DNA of 64,000 nt, taken from NCBI GenBank assembly GCA_029212745.1, contig JARGOL010000003.1, positions 155,708-219,707 on the forward strand, read 5' to 3'. The position numbers and the translations under genes were made by a program. The notes beneath the pieces were generated by a model. It made no database searches. It was not told the DNA's origin and worked only from the letters and a program-made list of their open reading frames with translations. Each line of letters begins with the position of its first letter. Position 1 is the stretch's first letter. Origin of the DNA: Alcanivoracaceae bacterium (GTDB lineage: Bacteria > Pseudomonadota > Gammaproteobacteria > Pseudomonadales > Alcanivoracaceae). Of this stretch, positions 43,388 through 55,880 are shown one piece after another.

Positions 43388-43985
43388 TCCGGACTGGGGC
43401 ACGGTATAGGGTTTAGTCAGTAACAAGCAGTGAGTGTGCTGCAACACAATATGTATGGTTGGCGAGTTCTGGCTCGCGCGCCTTGACGGTCGAATATGAG
43501 ATTCGCAAGTCGAAGGCCCGGCGCTTTCCCCTCTCGAGGGTGAAGGCGCCGGGCCTTTTTTGTTTTCTGGAGGGTAAAAAAACGCAGAGAAGGTGACACG
43601 ACCCATCCAATACTGAAACCGGGTAACGCTCAGCACGGCCAGGCCGTCTGAAGAAACATCGCCCATACCGATCCTTCGGCGCCGCCAACGCGCCAGAGGC
43701 AGTTTCCTTTTGTCTGCCAAAACCAGCCACTTATCCCCCGAGGAAAACCCTCGATTCTGTCGAAAATCTTCCCAACGCATTGTTTTTGGTCATTTTTGCT
43801 AACGCCTACCCGCGAACCTGTGCGCCTGTCGCACATACACATGTGACGAGAACCACATTTTCGCGCATTCCTCACGTGGTACTAATTTCTCACTCAGTGG
43901 GGCAAAGGAAGTTGCCCGATGGGGTGTTTCGGAGTTGCGTTCGGGGGAACCACAGAAACCAACCGTACCTTACGGAGAAGGCACC
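43388..43985 (+). other. 598-base intergenic region before chemosensory cluster 2
   Basis: No protein gene is supported; open frames on both strands here have no ribosome-binding site and unusual composition. It holds one strong terminator (43512-43561) and, in its right half, the presumed promoter region of cluster 2. A possible -10 (TACTAA, about 43879) has only a weak -35. A short palindrome CACAT-ACAC-ATGTG (43832-43845) is CRP-like in half-site but not a consensus match. The FNR box seen before cluster 1 is absent. Confidence 0.5.
43512..43561 (+). terminator. Strong terminator, 125 bases downstream of the receiver gene
   Basis: A ten-base G+C stem (GGCCCGGCGC with GCGCCGGGCC), capped by a further small hairpin (CCCTCTCGAGGG) and followed by a run of T residues, ends transcription from the left. 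It is far from the stop at 43387, so it could also close a short non-coding RNA that begins between the gene and the hairpin. Confidence 0.85.
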
Positions 43986-44741
43986 ATGGCGCTCGACAGT
44001 CGTCAGACCACCAAATCTCGTTCACGGATTTTCCACATTGGCCTGGAGCCACGCGAGGTGCTCGTCATCAAGAGCATGTTCCGCATCGCGCCAGAGCTGA
44101 ACAACCGCTACGTATTCGGCGAACCCACCGAGGATGACCCGGTGGACCTGGTGTTCGTCAACGCCGATGACGAAGCCGCCATGAATGGCTGGCAATCCCT
44201 GCACCGGAAACGCCCCGACTGTGTCGGCATCATGGTGTCGGCCGATGGCGAGAAACGTGATGAATCCAGCAAGGTGATTCGCAAGCCCCTGATGTTCAAG
44301 AAATTCGTCGAGTTGCTGGAACTGATCACCTCCGACGATGCTCACCAGAGTGTGGTCGGCAGCGACGGCCGCCCCATGAACGTGCTGGTGGTGGATGACA
44401 GCTTTCCGGCGCGCCAGTTCATGAAGTTCAAGCTGCAGGAAATTGCCCGCGGCGTCGCCAACCTGGAAATCGATTTTGCCGAAAACGGCGAAAAAGCCCT
44501 GCAGATGGCAGAAGAAAAGCATTACGACACCATTTTTCTCGACGTGATCATGCCGGGCATGGACGGCTACGAGCTGTGCCGTCGCCTGAAGAAACATGAT
44601 GACTGCTACATCGCCATGCTCACCGGCCAGACCACCAAGGTGGACAAGGTGCGCGGCGACCTGGCCGGTTGCGACAAGTATCTGGCAAAACCGCCCGTGG
44701 ACGACGAGATCCGCAAGGTGATCGTTGCCAACCAGCACTGA
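43986..44741 (+). CDS. Response regulator with N-terminal pseudo-receiver and C-terminal receiver domain (cluster 2)
   Basis: The 251-residue protein is the paralogue of the gene at 6914. The active receiver (about 131-245) has MNVLVVDDSFPARQF, Asp186 in DTIFLDVIMPGMDGYE and the lysine in AKPPVDD. The N-terminal domain (about 13-117, IFHIGLEPREVLVIKS, DLVFVNADD with Asn59, and KPLMFKKFVELL) keeps the same Asn at the phosphorylation position, so the degeneracy is conserved rather than accidental. The start is ATG 43986 with GGAGAAGG upstream. It opens cluster 2 and lies 65 bases before the receptor gene. Confidence 0.82.
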   Translation: MALDSRQTTKSRSRIFHIGLEPREVLVIKSMFRIAPELNNRYVFGEPTEDDPVDLVFVNADDEAAMNGWQSLHRKRPDCVGIMVSADGEKRDESSKVIRKPLMFKKFVELLELITSDDAHQSVVGSDGRPMNVLVVDDSFPARQFMKFKLQEIARGVANLEIDFAENGEKALQMAEEKHYDTIFLDVIMPGMDGYELCRRLKKHDDCYIAMLTGQTTKVDKVRGDLAGCDKYLAKPPVDDEIRKVIVANQH

Positions 44742-44806
44742 AGTCCGGTACGGCACCCCGGGAACAGGCGCCGCGTATTTCGACATAACAACTACAAGGA
44801 TTCGTT

Positions 44807-46288
44807 ATGGCCATGCTCGAAAACATTCGTCTCTCTACACGTATCAACCTGCAGCAGGCCGTCGTGATCGTCGGCCTGATCGGGCTTTCTGCATTCTCGC
44901 TTTACAGCATGCGGGGCATCGACCACGAGATGATCTCCATCTCTGACGAGATGATGCCACTCATGGAGGATGTGACGGTTCTCACCGAAGACCAGCAGAA
45001 ACAGAGCTATCTGATGGAGAAACTGTTGCGCTACTCCGGTGTCGCTGTAGACGCCAGCAAGCGGCAGGCGGTTGTCGACGCCACCATCAGCGCGATCGGC
45101 GCTACTGAACGGGCCATACAGGAAGAAATCGAGAAGACCCGCGAAGACCTGCGACGTGCCCTGGCAATGGATAACAGCGCCGCGCTCCAGCAGGAGCTGG
45201 AAGAACTCACCGAAGATATCAACCGGATTGCCTCGGAGCACAATCACTTTGCTGAAGCAGCCGACCAGATCATCACCCTGATCAGGAGTGGCCGCGTCGC
45301 AGAAGCAGGCGCCCTGGCTGACAGCATTGAGGATGAGCAGGAAGCCCTTCAGGAGCACCTGCATACCCTGTTGAAGAAAATCGACCACTCCCTGGCCACC
45401 AAGATGAACACGGCGACGGACCATGCAGACACACTGGTCGCGGTCCTGTGGGCCGTAACCATCGTGATCGTTGTTATTGCTCTGGCCATGACGCTGTACT
45501 CCACCATGACACTGGGCAACCTGCGCCAGGGTATGGGCAAGATTGGCAATTCTGTCCAGCAGGTGGCCTCCGCCGCCTCGCAAAGCAGTAACGCCATCAG
45601 CATGGTAGCCGATGGCTCCAAGCAGCAGAGCCAGGCCATTGAACAAGCGGTCACGGCCGTCAACCAGTCTGTGGCGGTCTTGTCGGATGTTTCCAGCAAC
45701 GCCGAGCGCGCCACCCAGCTGTCCAAGGAAGCCGCCACCACCGTGGACGATGGCCAGCAACAGATGGCGGACATGATCGCGGTGGTCAATCGCATTGCCG
45801 AGAACTCCACCAAGATCAACAAGATCACCGAGGTGATCAGCAACATCGCCAGCCAGACCAACATGCTGTCACTCAATGCGGCCATCGAAGCCGCACGTGC
45901 TGGCGAACACGGCAAGGGTTTTGCGGTGGTGGCGGACCAGGTACGTACATTGGCGGAAAGCTCCAAGTCATCGGTGCAGGAAATTGTTGACCTGCTGTCC
46001 CTGGCCACGCGCGATGCCAACGACGCGGTGGGCGCGGCCGACCGCGTCAATGAGGAAATGGGCAAGATCTCGGTGGCCGCCTCCGAGACCGAGAAAATGA
46101 TGCAGGGCATTGCCACGTCCATGGAAGAGCAGGTCGCAACCACCGAGGAGCTGCAACACAACATGGACACGCTCAAGGGTATCGGCAACAACAACGCCAA
46201 TGCCGCCGAGGAAATCACCCAGACCATCCTCGAGCTGTCTCGCATTGCCGATGAAACCAATGCAGAAGTCAGCAAGTTCCATATCTGA
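44807..46288 (+). CDS. Methyl-accepting chemotaxis protein without HAMP domain (cluster 2)
   Basis: The 493-residue receptor matches the cluster 1 receptor in layout: membrane helix about 19-37, helical periplasmic domain to about residue 205, second membrane helix about 206-228 ([22 protein letters not shown]), then the coiled coil begins at once ([19 protein letters not shown]). The signalling tip is [19 protein letters not shown]. It ends FHI with no CheR tether. The periplasmic domain differs strongly from cluster 1, so the two probably sense different signals. Start ATG 44807 with AAGGA. Confidence 0.93.
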   Translation: MAMLENIRLSTRINLQQAVVIVGLIGLSAFSLYSMRGIDHEMISISDEMMPLMEDVTVLTEDQQKQSYLMEKLLRYSGVAVDASKRQAVVDATISAIGATERAIQEEIEKTREDLRRALAMDNSAALQQELEELTEDINRIASEHNHFAEAADQIITLIRSGRVAEAGALADSIEDEQEALQEHLHTLLKKIDHSLATKMNTATDHADTLVAVLWAVTIVIVVIALAMTLYSTMTLGNLRQGMGKIGNSVQQVASAASQSSNAISMVADGSKQQSQAIEQAVTAVNQSVAVLSDVSSNAERATQLSKEAATTVDDGQQQMADMIAVVNRIAENSTKINKITEVISNIASQTNMLSLNAAIEAARAGEHGKGFAVVADQVRTLAESSKSSVQEIVDLLSLATRDANDAVGAADRVNEEMGKISVAASETEKMMQGIATSMEEQVATTEELQHNMDTLKGIGNNNANAAEEITQTILELSRIADETNAEVSKFHI

Positions 46289-47295
46289 TGGCTGCGCCTG
46301 CAATGAGCAAAGACAATGATTCACTGGCCGACATGCTGACGGCATTGCGGCAGTTCACGCGCCGTTCGCCGGAACCGCCGGCTGCGCCGGCGTTGCAGCC
46401 GGTGCGCGATACGGCGGCGCCGCTGACGCCCGAGGAATCGGCCAAGGCATTGCTTGCAGCGATAAACCGCTTCGCCGGCTTTCGCAGCACGGCCACGCTG
46501 GAACGAAAGCTCGGGCAGGTGCTGCGTAATGTCCCTGGAGAAGAAATCCAGGCGCTGCTGGACCGCGTGGAGCGCGGTGCACAGCAGGAATTGATCGCCA
46601 TCGTCGAGGACCTCACCAATCATGAGACCTTCTTTTTCCGGGATACCATGCAGCTCGATCCCATTGCCCGGGACATCCTGCCGGAGCTGATCGCCTACCA
46701 GGCAAAACATGAGCGTCATCTACGGATATGGTCGGCCGCCTGCGCCACCGGTGAGGAAGCCTATACATTGGCAGTCATGGCGCTGGATGCCCTTTGCCAT
46801 GCCGGTCATGCAAAGTTTGATCAGCAGCACGGCTACCGGCTGCTGAACGGCTGGAAACTGGACGTCTTCGGGTCGGACATTTCCCGCCAGGCTATCCGCA
46901 TTGCCAAGGCAGCCACCTACCAGGAATCCAGCTTCGGCAGTTTCCGCCAGATGCCGGATGGCTGGCGCCGGGTGTTTGTGCCAATCGGCAACGTCAGTGG
47001 CCGTTACGGCAATGACGTCACCAACATGACCCTTCTGCCCTCCGTGACGGCACACGTGCGCTTCGACACGTTCAACCTGATGTCACGTAACCCGCCGGTG
47101 CTGGATATGGATCTTGTGCTGTGCCGCAACGTGCTGATCTACATTGACGTCGCCCTGCAGCCAGATGCCATCAACATGATTACACGTAGCCTGCGTAAAG
47201 GCGGCTATTTCGTACCCAGCCTTGTGGACCAGATCAACGAGCGGCAACTGCGTCCGCGCTGGATTAACAGGTGTGCATTCTATGAAAAACGATAA
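46288..47295 (+). CDS. cheR: CheR-type protein-glutamate methyltransferase (cluster 2)
   Basis: The 335-residue protein has NHETFFFRD near 109-117, the SAM site WSAACATGEEAYTLAV near 148-163 and DLVLCRNVLIYID near 280. The start at ATG 46288 overlaps the receptor stop by one base (TGATG). A proline- and alanine-rich N-terminal stretch of about 30 residues (RSPEPPAAPALQPVRD) is not part of the core and is absent from cluster 1. Its last 14 bases overlap the next gene. Confidence 0.92.
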   Translation: MAAPAMSKDNDSLADMLTALRQFTRRSPEPPAAPALQPVRDTAAPLTPEESAKALLAAINRFAGFRSTATLERKLGQVLRNVPGEEIQALLDRVERGAQQELIAIVEDLTNHETFFFRDTMQLDPIARDILPELIAYQAKHERHLRIWSAACATGEEAYTLAVMALDALCHAGHAKFDQQHGYRLLNGWKLDVFGSDISRQAIRIAKAATYQESSFGSFRQMPDGWRRVFVPIGNVSGRYGNDVTNMTLLPSVTAHVRFDTFNLMSRNPPVLDMDLVLCRNVLIYIDVALQPDAINMITRSLRKGGYFVPSLVDQINERQLRPRWINRCAFYEKR

Positions 47296-48703
47296 GCGCA
47301 GCGAATTGCTTGCACAGCGCACATGGACGCTGGTCAGCGTCAGCGGTCGCCAGTACGGCTTGCCCTCCGCCAATGTGATCCAGAGTCTCCGTGCGCCAAA
47401 AATCCAGGCTGTGCCGTTCGTGCCCGCCCATGTTGCCGGCATCGCGCAGGTGGACGGGGAGATCCTGCCCTGTCTGGACCTGGCCCGGCTGTTTGGCGCA
47501 AAGGTCGATGACACTGTTGCCGGCGAAGCCCTGGTCATCGAGCACCAGGACCGACGCACAGTCCTGCTGGTAGATAGCGCGCAGCGTCAGGTACAGCTCG
47601 ACGACGATGATGACGACGCGATTGCCGCCCTCGACGGTGAGCAGGAAGAAGGCCAGGCCGTGATTGGCGAACTGCGCCACGGCTCCAGCACGGTGCTATT
47701 GCTGGACCCGGCCAGCCTGAGCCATTTCTCGGCACAAAGGGCTCCGTCCCAGGGCCGCCCCGGACTGGTGGCCAGCCAGCTTGAGACCGCCACCGACGCG
47801 GACCCCACCGAGAACCTGGACACACTGTTCCTTTACGTCAGCATCAATGACCAGGCCTACGCACTGCGCGTGACGGACGTCCAGGAGATTGTCGAAATCG
47901 ATGCGGTGGCGGCGCTTCCCGGTGCACCACCTGGCCTTTCAGGAATAGCCCTTGTACGTGACAACAGCCACCTGGTGGTGGATGCGGGCGAATGTCTCGG
48001 CCTTGGCCACACCGGCACCCAGCAAGCGGTGATCATACCGGTGTCACAGGGCGAGCTGCTGCTCGCCATATCCGGCATTGATGCCGTACGAGCTGTGGCT
48101 CGTCACCAGGTACGCCCCGTGGGTGATACCGGTGCCCGGCTGGACGCCGTGATAGAGCTGCCGGGCGAAGCGGTACGCGCCGTGATCAACCCGCAGGCAT
48201 TGGTGGATGCCATCCACGGCGTACGCCAGTTTGTACCCGCGGCCCGCAGGACGGAGGACAGCACACGCGAACAGGAAGCAATACTGCGCTTCCTCGTGGT
48301 GATGTGGGGCAACGAGCGCTTTGCACTGCCGCTGGAAAAAGTGCAACGGCTGGACCCGCCCGCCACCGTACGCCGCGTGGATTCGGAGCTGTTTGAAGGC
48401 GTCATCAACACCGGTGGCGACGTGGTGCCGGTGCTGCACCCTCAGCAGTTTTACGGCATGGCGCACCAGGCCAGCGAGCTTGAAGGTTTCATGATCATCG
48501 CCCGGGACAAGGTGACCTATGCGGTGCCCCTGGAGCATGCCGAGCAGATCATCGATGTGCCGGCCTCCGCCCTGCAACGCACACAGGGCACGGGCGACCA
48601 GCGTTTCTGTGGCTCCATTCGCCATGGTGACAGCCTGATCTCTGCCGTAGAGCTGTCGCATTTCCACCAGCTCGCCAGTGCAGCACAGAAGGAGCTGCCA
48701 TGA
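47282..48703 (+). CDS. Triple CheW-domain scaffold protein (cluster 2)
   Basis: The 473-residue protein has three CheW-like modules: about 12-145 (from TWTLVSVSGRQYGLPS, with VDGEILPCLDLARLFG), 185-325 (from TLFLYVSINDQAYALR, with GLSGIALVRDNSHLVVD), and 335-470 (from EAILRFLVVMWGNERFALP, with EGVINTGGDVVPVLHP). All three keep the CheW strand pattern better than cluster 1 does. The start MKNDKRSE matches the cluster 1 start. It overlaps cheR by 14 bases and cheB by four. Confidence 0.85.
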   Translation: MKNDKRSELLAQRTWTLVSVSGRQYGLPSANVIQSLRAPKIQAVPFVPAHVAGIAQVDGEILPCLDLARLFGAKVDDTVAGEALVIEHQDRRTVLLVDSAQRQVQLDDDDDDAIAALDGEQEEGQAVIGELRHGSSTVLLLDPASLSHFSAQRAPSQGRPGLVASQLETATDADPTENLDTLFLYVSINDQAYALRVTDVQEIVEIDAVAALPGAPPGLSGIALVRDNSHLVVDAGECLGLGHTGTQQAVIIPVSQGELLLAISGIDAVRAVARHQVRPVGDTGARLDAVIELPGEAVRAVINPQALVDAIHGVRQFVPAARRTEDSTREQEAILRFLVVMWGNERFALPLEKVQRLDPPATVRRVDSELFEGVINTGGDVVPVLHPQQFYGMAHQASELEGFMIIARDKVTYAVPLEHAEQIIDVPASALQRTQGTGDQRFCGSIRHGDSLISAVELSHFHQLASAAQKELP

Positions 48704-49803
48704 TCAAGGTACTGGTGGTTGATGATTCCGGTTTCATGCGACTGGCCCTGCGCAAGATGCTGGCGAACGACCCCGCCATCAACGTGGTCGGCGAAGCCAC
48801 CAGCGGGCAGGACGCCGTGCGACTGGCGCAGATGCACCGCCCGGACGTCATCACCATGGATGTGGAAATGCCCGATGGTGACGGACTCACCGCCACACGC
48901 CAGATCATGGAGCAGTGCCCCACGGCCATCATCATGGTGTCCAGCCTGACGCAGAAGGCCGCCGACACCACATTGAAAGCGCTGGATCTGGGTGCGGTGG
49001 ACTACATCCCCAAGATGTCGTCTTACGTCAGCCTTGATATCGTCGCCATTGAAAAGGAACTGATCAGCAAGGTGCGTTACTGGGCGCTGAAGCGCCCGAT
49101 CATGCCGCTACGCCGGCTTAGCGGCACCCGCGCTTCTGAAAAAGCCTCGCCCATCGCGGGGGGCGACCTGACCCGCATACGCCCGCCCGGCGACCCGGAT
49201 GTGGTGGTTATCGGCGCCAGTACCGGCGGCCCGAAAATCCTGCCGGAATTGCTCGCCGGCATTCAGCCGCTGGCCTGTCCCCTCGTCATCGCCCTGCATA
49301 TGCCACCGGTTTACACGCGCAGTTTTGCCGAGCACATGGCATCCGCCACCGGCCACCTGTGTGTGGAAGGGCATGACGGCATGGCATTGCAACCCGGCAT
49401 GGTGGTGGTGGCCCCCGGCGGCACGGACAGCGAAATCCATGCCTCGCTGGAAGACCGCTTCGTATTGCGCGTACGCACCCAGACACAATATGGCATCCAT
49501 CCTTCAGTGGATGCCCTGTTTCACTCAGTGGCAAAAAATGTGGGTAGCGCCGCCGGCGTCATCCTCACCGGCATGGGCGACGATGGCACCCAGGGTGCCC
49601 TGGCCATGTCACTGAAGCGATTCCCGATTCTCTGTCAGGACGAAGCGTCCAGCCTGGTCTACGGCATGCCCCGCGCGGCGGCCGAGGCAGGCGCCGCCAG
49701 CGCCCTGATGTCGATTCCTGAAATAGCCCAGAAGATAAACGTATGGGCGGGCACCCGTACCGCCCGCAGCCGAGATACCAGGGAGATCCGCCATGACCAC
49801 TAG
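48700..49803 (+). CDS. cheB: CheB-type protein-glutamate methylesterase/glutaminase (cluster 2)
   Basis: The 367-residue protein has a receiver with Asp54 (ITMDVEMPDGDG) and a methylesterase domain with serine in VIGASTGGPKIL, histidine in IALHMPPVYT and aspartate in LTGMGDDGTQGA. All catalytic positions are intact. It follows the CheW scaffold with an ATGA overlap and overlaps the next gene by 11 bases. Confidence 0.93.
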   Translation: MIKVLVVDDSGFMRLALRKMLANDPAINVVGEATSGQDAVRLAQMHRPDVITMDVEMPDGDGLTATRQIMEQCPTAIIMVSSLTQKAADTTLKALDLGAVDYIPKMSSYVSLDIVAIEKELISKVRYWALKRPIMPLRRLSGTRASEKASPIAGGDLTRIRPPGDPDVVVIGASTGGPKILPELLAGIQPLACPLVIALHMPPVYTRSFAEHMASATGHLCVEGHDGMALQPGMVVVAPGGTDSEIHASLEDRFVLRVRTQTQYGIHPSVDALFHSVAKNVGSAAGVILTGMGDDGTQGALAMSLKRFPILCQDEASSLVYGMPRAAAEAGAASALMSIPEIAQKINVWAGTRTARSRDTREIRHDH

Positions 49804-50215
49804 CACGCCCGATGGCGACAACATAAAAGTACTGATCGTGGATGATTCCTTCCTGATGCGGCGCGTGATCCGCAACATTGTCGAGAAAGACGAAGGGTTT
49901 GTGGTCCTGGGTGAAGCCGCCAACGGCGTAGAAGCACTGGAGCAGATCGCCCAGCACCAACCGGACGTGATCCTGCTTGATATCGAGATGCCCAAGATGG
50001 ACGGCATTGAGTTTCTCAAGCATGCGGCACTGGCCACCACCGCCCGTATCGTAGTGATTTCATCCGTGGCGCAGCTGGGCTCGCCGCAGGCAATGGAAGC
50101 CCTGTCGCTTGGCGCCACGGATATCGTGCCCAAACCCTCCGGTGTGCTGTCCATGGATCTGGAAGAACGCAAGAGCAGCGAGCTGCTCGGTGTCATTCGA
50201 AAGGCAGTGGCCTGA
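49793..50215 (+). CDS. Stand-alone CheB-type receiver protein (cluster 2)
   Basis: The 140-residue receiver has VLIVDDSFLMRR, Asp63 in LLDIEMPKMDG and the same CheB-like end, PKPSGVLSMDL, as its cluster 1 paralogue. It starts at ATG 49793 with AGGGAG upstream, inside the end of cheB. No methylesterase domain is attached. It is 21 bases before cheA. Confidence 0.87.
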   Translation: MTTSTPDGDNIKVLIVDDSFLMRRVIRNIVEKDEGFVVLGEAANGVEALEQIAQHQPDVILLDIEMPKMDGIEFLKHAALATTARIVVISSVAQLGSPQAMEALSLGATDIVPKPSGVLSMDLEERKSSELLGVIRKAVA

Positions 50216-50236
50216 TCGCGGCCGGGGAGCAGATCA

Positions 50237-53166
<2,930 letters not shown>

Positions 53167-53170
<4 letters not shown>

Positions 53171-53589
53171 GCCGTTACCTGCAGGCCGGCGCTGACGCTT
53201 ACCGGGTGCTGCTCGATTGCTGCGCCGTGCAGGAAGTGGGCGAATGGCAGGCCCGCAGTGGCATCCAGAAAGAAGCGCCATGGCGCAACCAGACCCTGCC
53301 ATTGGCGAACCTGGCGGCACTGCTCGACGGCGATAGTAGCGGCAGCGCCGGCCACTATGTGGTGCTGGATACGGACAACGCCGCCCTGCCACGGATCATG
53401 TTGCTGGTGGAAAATCTGTCAGCGCTGGTGGATGTGTCTGACGATGCATTCCAGCAACCACTGGCAGAATCCGGCAGCGGCGTCAGCCGCTATGATGTTG
53501 TCCACGACGACGAGTCATCACGTATCCTGCTGCGGCTGCACCCTTCTGCGCTGGCGCAAACCCTGCTGGCGCAATCACAGCAACGCTGA
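53167..53589 (+). CDS. Minimal CheW-like accessory protein (cluster 2)
   Basis: The 140-residue protein starts at 53167 with an ATGA overlap to cheA, the same position as the small gene at the end of cluster 1. Its opening (YLQAGADAYRVLLDCCAVQEV) and ARSGIQKEAPWRNQTLPLANLAALL fit a reduced CheW barrel, though sequence agreement with known CheW is low. It closes the operon. Its repeated presence in both clusters suggests that it is a functional subunit. Confidence 0.62.
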
Positions 53590-53652
53590 AACAGCTGCGC
53601 CCGGGCCGTTGTCGGGTTACCCTGTTGCGCTCACTCGCCGGGTATTTTTTTG

Positions 53653-54288
53653 ATGGCCTGTCCTCTCTGCACAAGCACTTCCACCGACGCATTTTTTGCC
53701 GATGCCTGGCGCCGGTACCACCACTGCGCCCGCTGTGACCTGGTGTTTGTTGATCCGGCACAACTGCCGCCGGCCAGCGAGGAAAAGGCGCAGTACGACC
53801 TGCATGAAAACGATCCGGATGATCCCGGCTACCGGCGCTTCCTGTCGCGCCTGGCAACGCCGTTGCTGCAACGGCTGGCACCGCAATCCAGCGGCCTTGA
53901 TTACGGCTGCGGGCCGGGCCCTGCGCTGGCGCGCATGCTGGAAGAAGCCGGCCACCGCGTCGCCCTGTACGACCCGCTGTACCAGCCTGGCAAAGACGTG
54001 TTGGAGAGCCGATACGATTTTGTCACCTGCACCGAAGTGGTGGAGCATTTCCACCAGCCAGCGCGCGACTGGCAGCAACTGGTGTCACTGCTCAGGCCCG
54101 GCGGCTGGCTCGCCGTCATGACCTGCTGGCGGGAGGCCGGGGCGGATTTCGGCGGCTGGCATTACCGGCGCGATCCCACCCATGTGAGTTTCTACAGCAT
54201 GGCCACGCTGGAATGGCTGGCACATCATTACCGGCTGGCACTGGACTGCCCGGACCGCAACGTCGCCCTGTTCAGGCAAGCGCCGTAA
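53653..54288 (+). CDS. Class I SAM-dependent methyltransferase with N-terminal zinc finger
   Basis: The 211-residue protein starts at ATG 53653 (MACPLCTSTSTDAFF). Two cysteine pairs (CPLC and CARC) form a probable zinc knuckle at the N-terminus, followed by the SAM site LDYGCGPGPALARML near 94, acidic YDPLY, and a C-terminal HVSFYSMATLEWLA, a pattern of small-molecule or cell-surface methyltransferases. The substrate is not identifiable. It lies 63 bases after cluster 2 and ends at a shared bidirectional terminator. Confidence 0.82.
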   Translation: MACPLCTSTSTDAFFADAWRRYHHCARCDLVFVDPAQLPPASEEKAQYDLHENDPDDPGYRRFLSRLATPLLQRLAPQSSGLDYGCGPGPALARMLEEAGHRVALYDPLYQPGKDVLESRYDFVTCTEVVEHFHQPARDWQQLVSLLRPGGWLAVMTCWREAGADFGGWHYRRDPTHVSFYSMATLEWLAHHYRLALDCPDRNVALFRQAP

Positions 54289-54341
54289 TGCCACGGACAA
54301 GCTGCAAGCACCTGTTCCCCAGGAAGACAAAACATGGACGC

Positions 54342-54370
54342 AAAAAAAACGCCGCTTAAGCGGCGTTTTT
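54342..54370. terminator. Bidirectional terminator between methyltransferase and FecR-domain genes
   Basis: A perfect palindrome (AACGCCGCTT with AAGCGGCGTT) is flanked by an A-run on the left and a T-run on the right, giving a U-tail on both strands. It sits between two convergent genes (stops at 54288 and 54384). Confidence 0.92.
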
Positions 54371-54383
54371 CATTCGGCAGCGA

Positions 54384-55865
54384 TCACTTGGCAAAGGCCG
54401 CAGTGCCATACCAGGTACCGTTTCCGTTCACTTCCATGGTCGTCACCAGACCACCGGCATTTGCGCCCGTGAAGTAACCCCCCATGGTCATGGTCTCTGA
54501 GCCAACGTCATTGGCCATGGAGAAGAAACCGCCGTACAAGGCCGACAGATCTCCAGTTTGACCCACGCTACTAAAGGTACCCAAGACATCTGTATTGATC
54601 GTGAACGCCAGACTGGTTGCACCAAAATCAACGTCAACACTGCCACCGGTAATGGAAACAACATTGCCACCACCCAGAGGGGTCAACGCGGTGCCACCGA
54701 CATAATCATAGGTGAACGACCCTGCCGTCGGCAGATCGGTCTGCGACAACACGTTCTCGGCAAGCATGAAATGCCAGGGCTCGAATGCCGGTTCCAGCCC
54801 GCCCCCGAAGCCCTGGTCGATGGCGTAATCAGCAGCGTCCCAGACACCCCAGTAAATCCGGCTACCATCCCCAAGCACATGGGAACCACGGTCCCCTGGT
54901 AGCGCACCAGGCTTGGCCACTGCGCGCAGGAAAACTTCCCCGTCATCGTTAACCAGTTCGGTCAGGTAGAAGCCCTTACTGTCGCTACCCAGGCCCTTGA
55001 TCTGGTAAAAAGAGGACGGGTCGGTATCGACCTCAAAGCGATTCACGAACGAAGATCCTTCGTTCACCCAGCCGATGGCTTTAGGCTTGAACAGTGGGTT
55101 TCCGAAGCGCTCCAGAACGGTGTCGTTCAGGTCTTCCGACAGGTCCGTCAGGTCCAGCTCGCCGTCGTAATCCTCAACCTGGTCAAATTCCTCAACCAGT
55201 TCGTTGTCCTCGAACAGGCCCTGCTTTTCGGGCGCCGGCACAGGTGCGCCGCCACCAAAGGGCACAAACACCACGTCGCCCGGCCGCACCGTGCGGGTGC
55301 CGCCCTCGCCGGTAACCTGCACTTCACCTTCCTCGAGGAACAGGTAGGTACCCGGTGTCGTATCCGGGTAGCCCGGCAGGCCTTCCTCAGGCACGTGAAT
55401 AACCTGGAAGACCGTGCCGCGGATACCGATGGTGGCCACCGAGGTGGAGTGGCTTACCCGCTCCGGGTTGGCCTTGCCAATGGCGCCGGTAACCACACGC
55501 ATCCAGCCGGAGAACAATTCCCCGGCCTGTTCCATCACAGACTCTTCCTGCACCTCTTCCTCAGCCACTTCCGGCTGGTACTGCTGGCGCTTGATCAGGT
55601 AATCACTGTTGCCGCGCAGGCCCACCAGGGTGCCATCGGTCAGCGATATCTGCACGATGCCACCGCGCCCGGTAACCACACGCTCGCCTTCGAACACATC
55701 GCTGCCAGCACGCGCGCCACGGGCGCTGTCCTGGGCATCGACAATGGTTGCCACGCCACGGGAGAAAAGAATCTGCCCGGCCTTGGCCGCCCACGCCTGT
55801 CCTGCGCAGGTGGCCAGCATCAATGCCATGATCAAATGAACCGTATTTCGGGTAACGAATCGCAT
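54384..55865 (-). CDS. Exported FecR-domain protein with C-terminal TbpB-like barrel (likely Slam-type cargo)
   Basis: The 493-residue product has a signal peptide (MRFVTRNTVHLIMALMLATCAGQAWA) and a FecR domain (about 35-230: GSDVFEGERVVTGRGG, MRVVTGAIGKANPERV, SVATIGIRGTVFQVI). An acidic linker follows (about 230-270). The C-terminal 150 residues read as a small beta-barrel: GSFTYDYVGG, SVDVDFGATSLAFTIN, TMTMGGYFTGANAGGL, and a final GNGTWYGTAAFAK, the pattern of the TbpB-type handle-barrel carried by Slam cargo. Cysteine 20 lies within the signal peptide's hydrophobic core, so a lipobox is not convincing. The adjacent upstream gene encodes a Slam-like TPR and barrel protein on the same strand, 15 bases away. 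Confidence 0.75.
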   Translation of the reverse strand: MRFVTRNTVHLIMALMLATCAGQAWAAKAGQILFSRGVATIVDAQDSARGARAGSDVFEGERVVTGRGGIVQISLTDGTLVGLRGNSDYLIKRQQYQPEVAEEEVQEESVMEQAGELFSGWMRVVTGAIGKANPERVSHSTSVATIGIRGTVFQVIHVPEEGLPGYPDTTPGTYLFLEEGEVQVTGEGGTRTVRPGDVVFVPFGGGAPVPAPEKQGLFEDNELVEEFDQVEDYDGELDLTDLSEDLNDTVLERFGNPLFKPKAIGWVNEGSSFVNRFEVDTDPSSFYQIKGLGSDSKGFYLTELVNDDGEVFLRAVAKPGALPGDRGSHVLGDGSRIYWGVWDAADYAIDQGFGGGLEPAFEPWHFMLAENVLSQTDLPTAGSFTYDYVGGTALTPLGGGNVVSITGGSVDVDFGATSLAFTINTDVLGTFSSVGQTGDLSALYGGFFSMANDVGSETMTMGGYFTGANAGGLVTTMEVNGNGTWYGTAAFAK

Positions 55866-55880
55866 TCCTTTTCCTCCCCG

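Noticed and set aside
43328..43780. 150-codon minus-strand open frame before cluster 2
   Set aside because: It crosses the receiver gene's end and the strong terminator and has no credible start signal.
43832..43845. CRP-type site before cluster 2
   Set aside because: CACAT-ACAC-ATGTG is a palindrome but does not match the TGTGA-N6-TCACA consensus.
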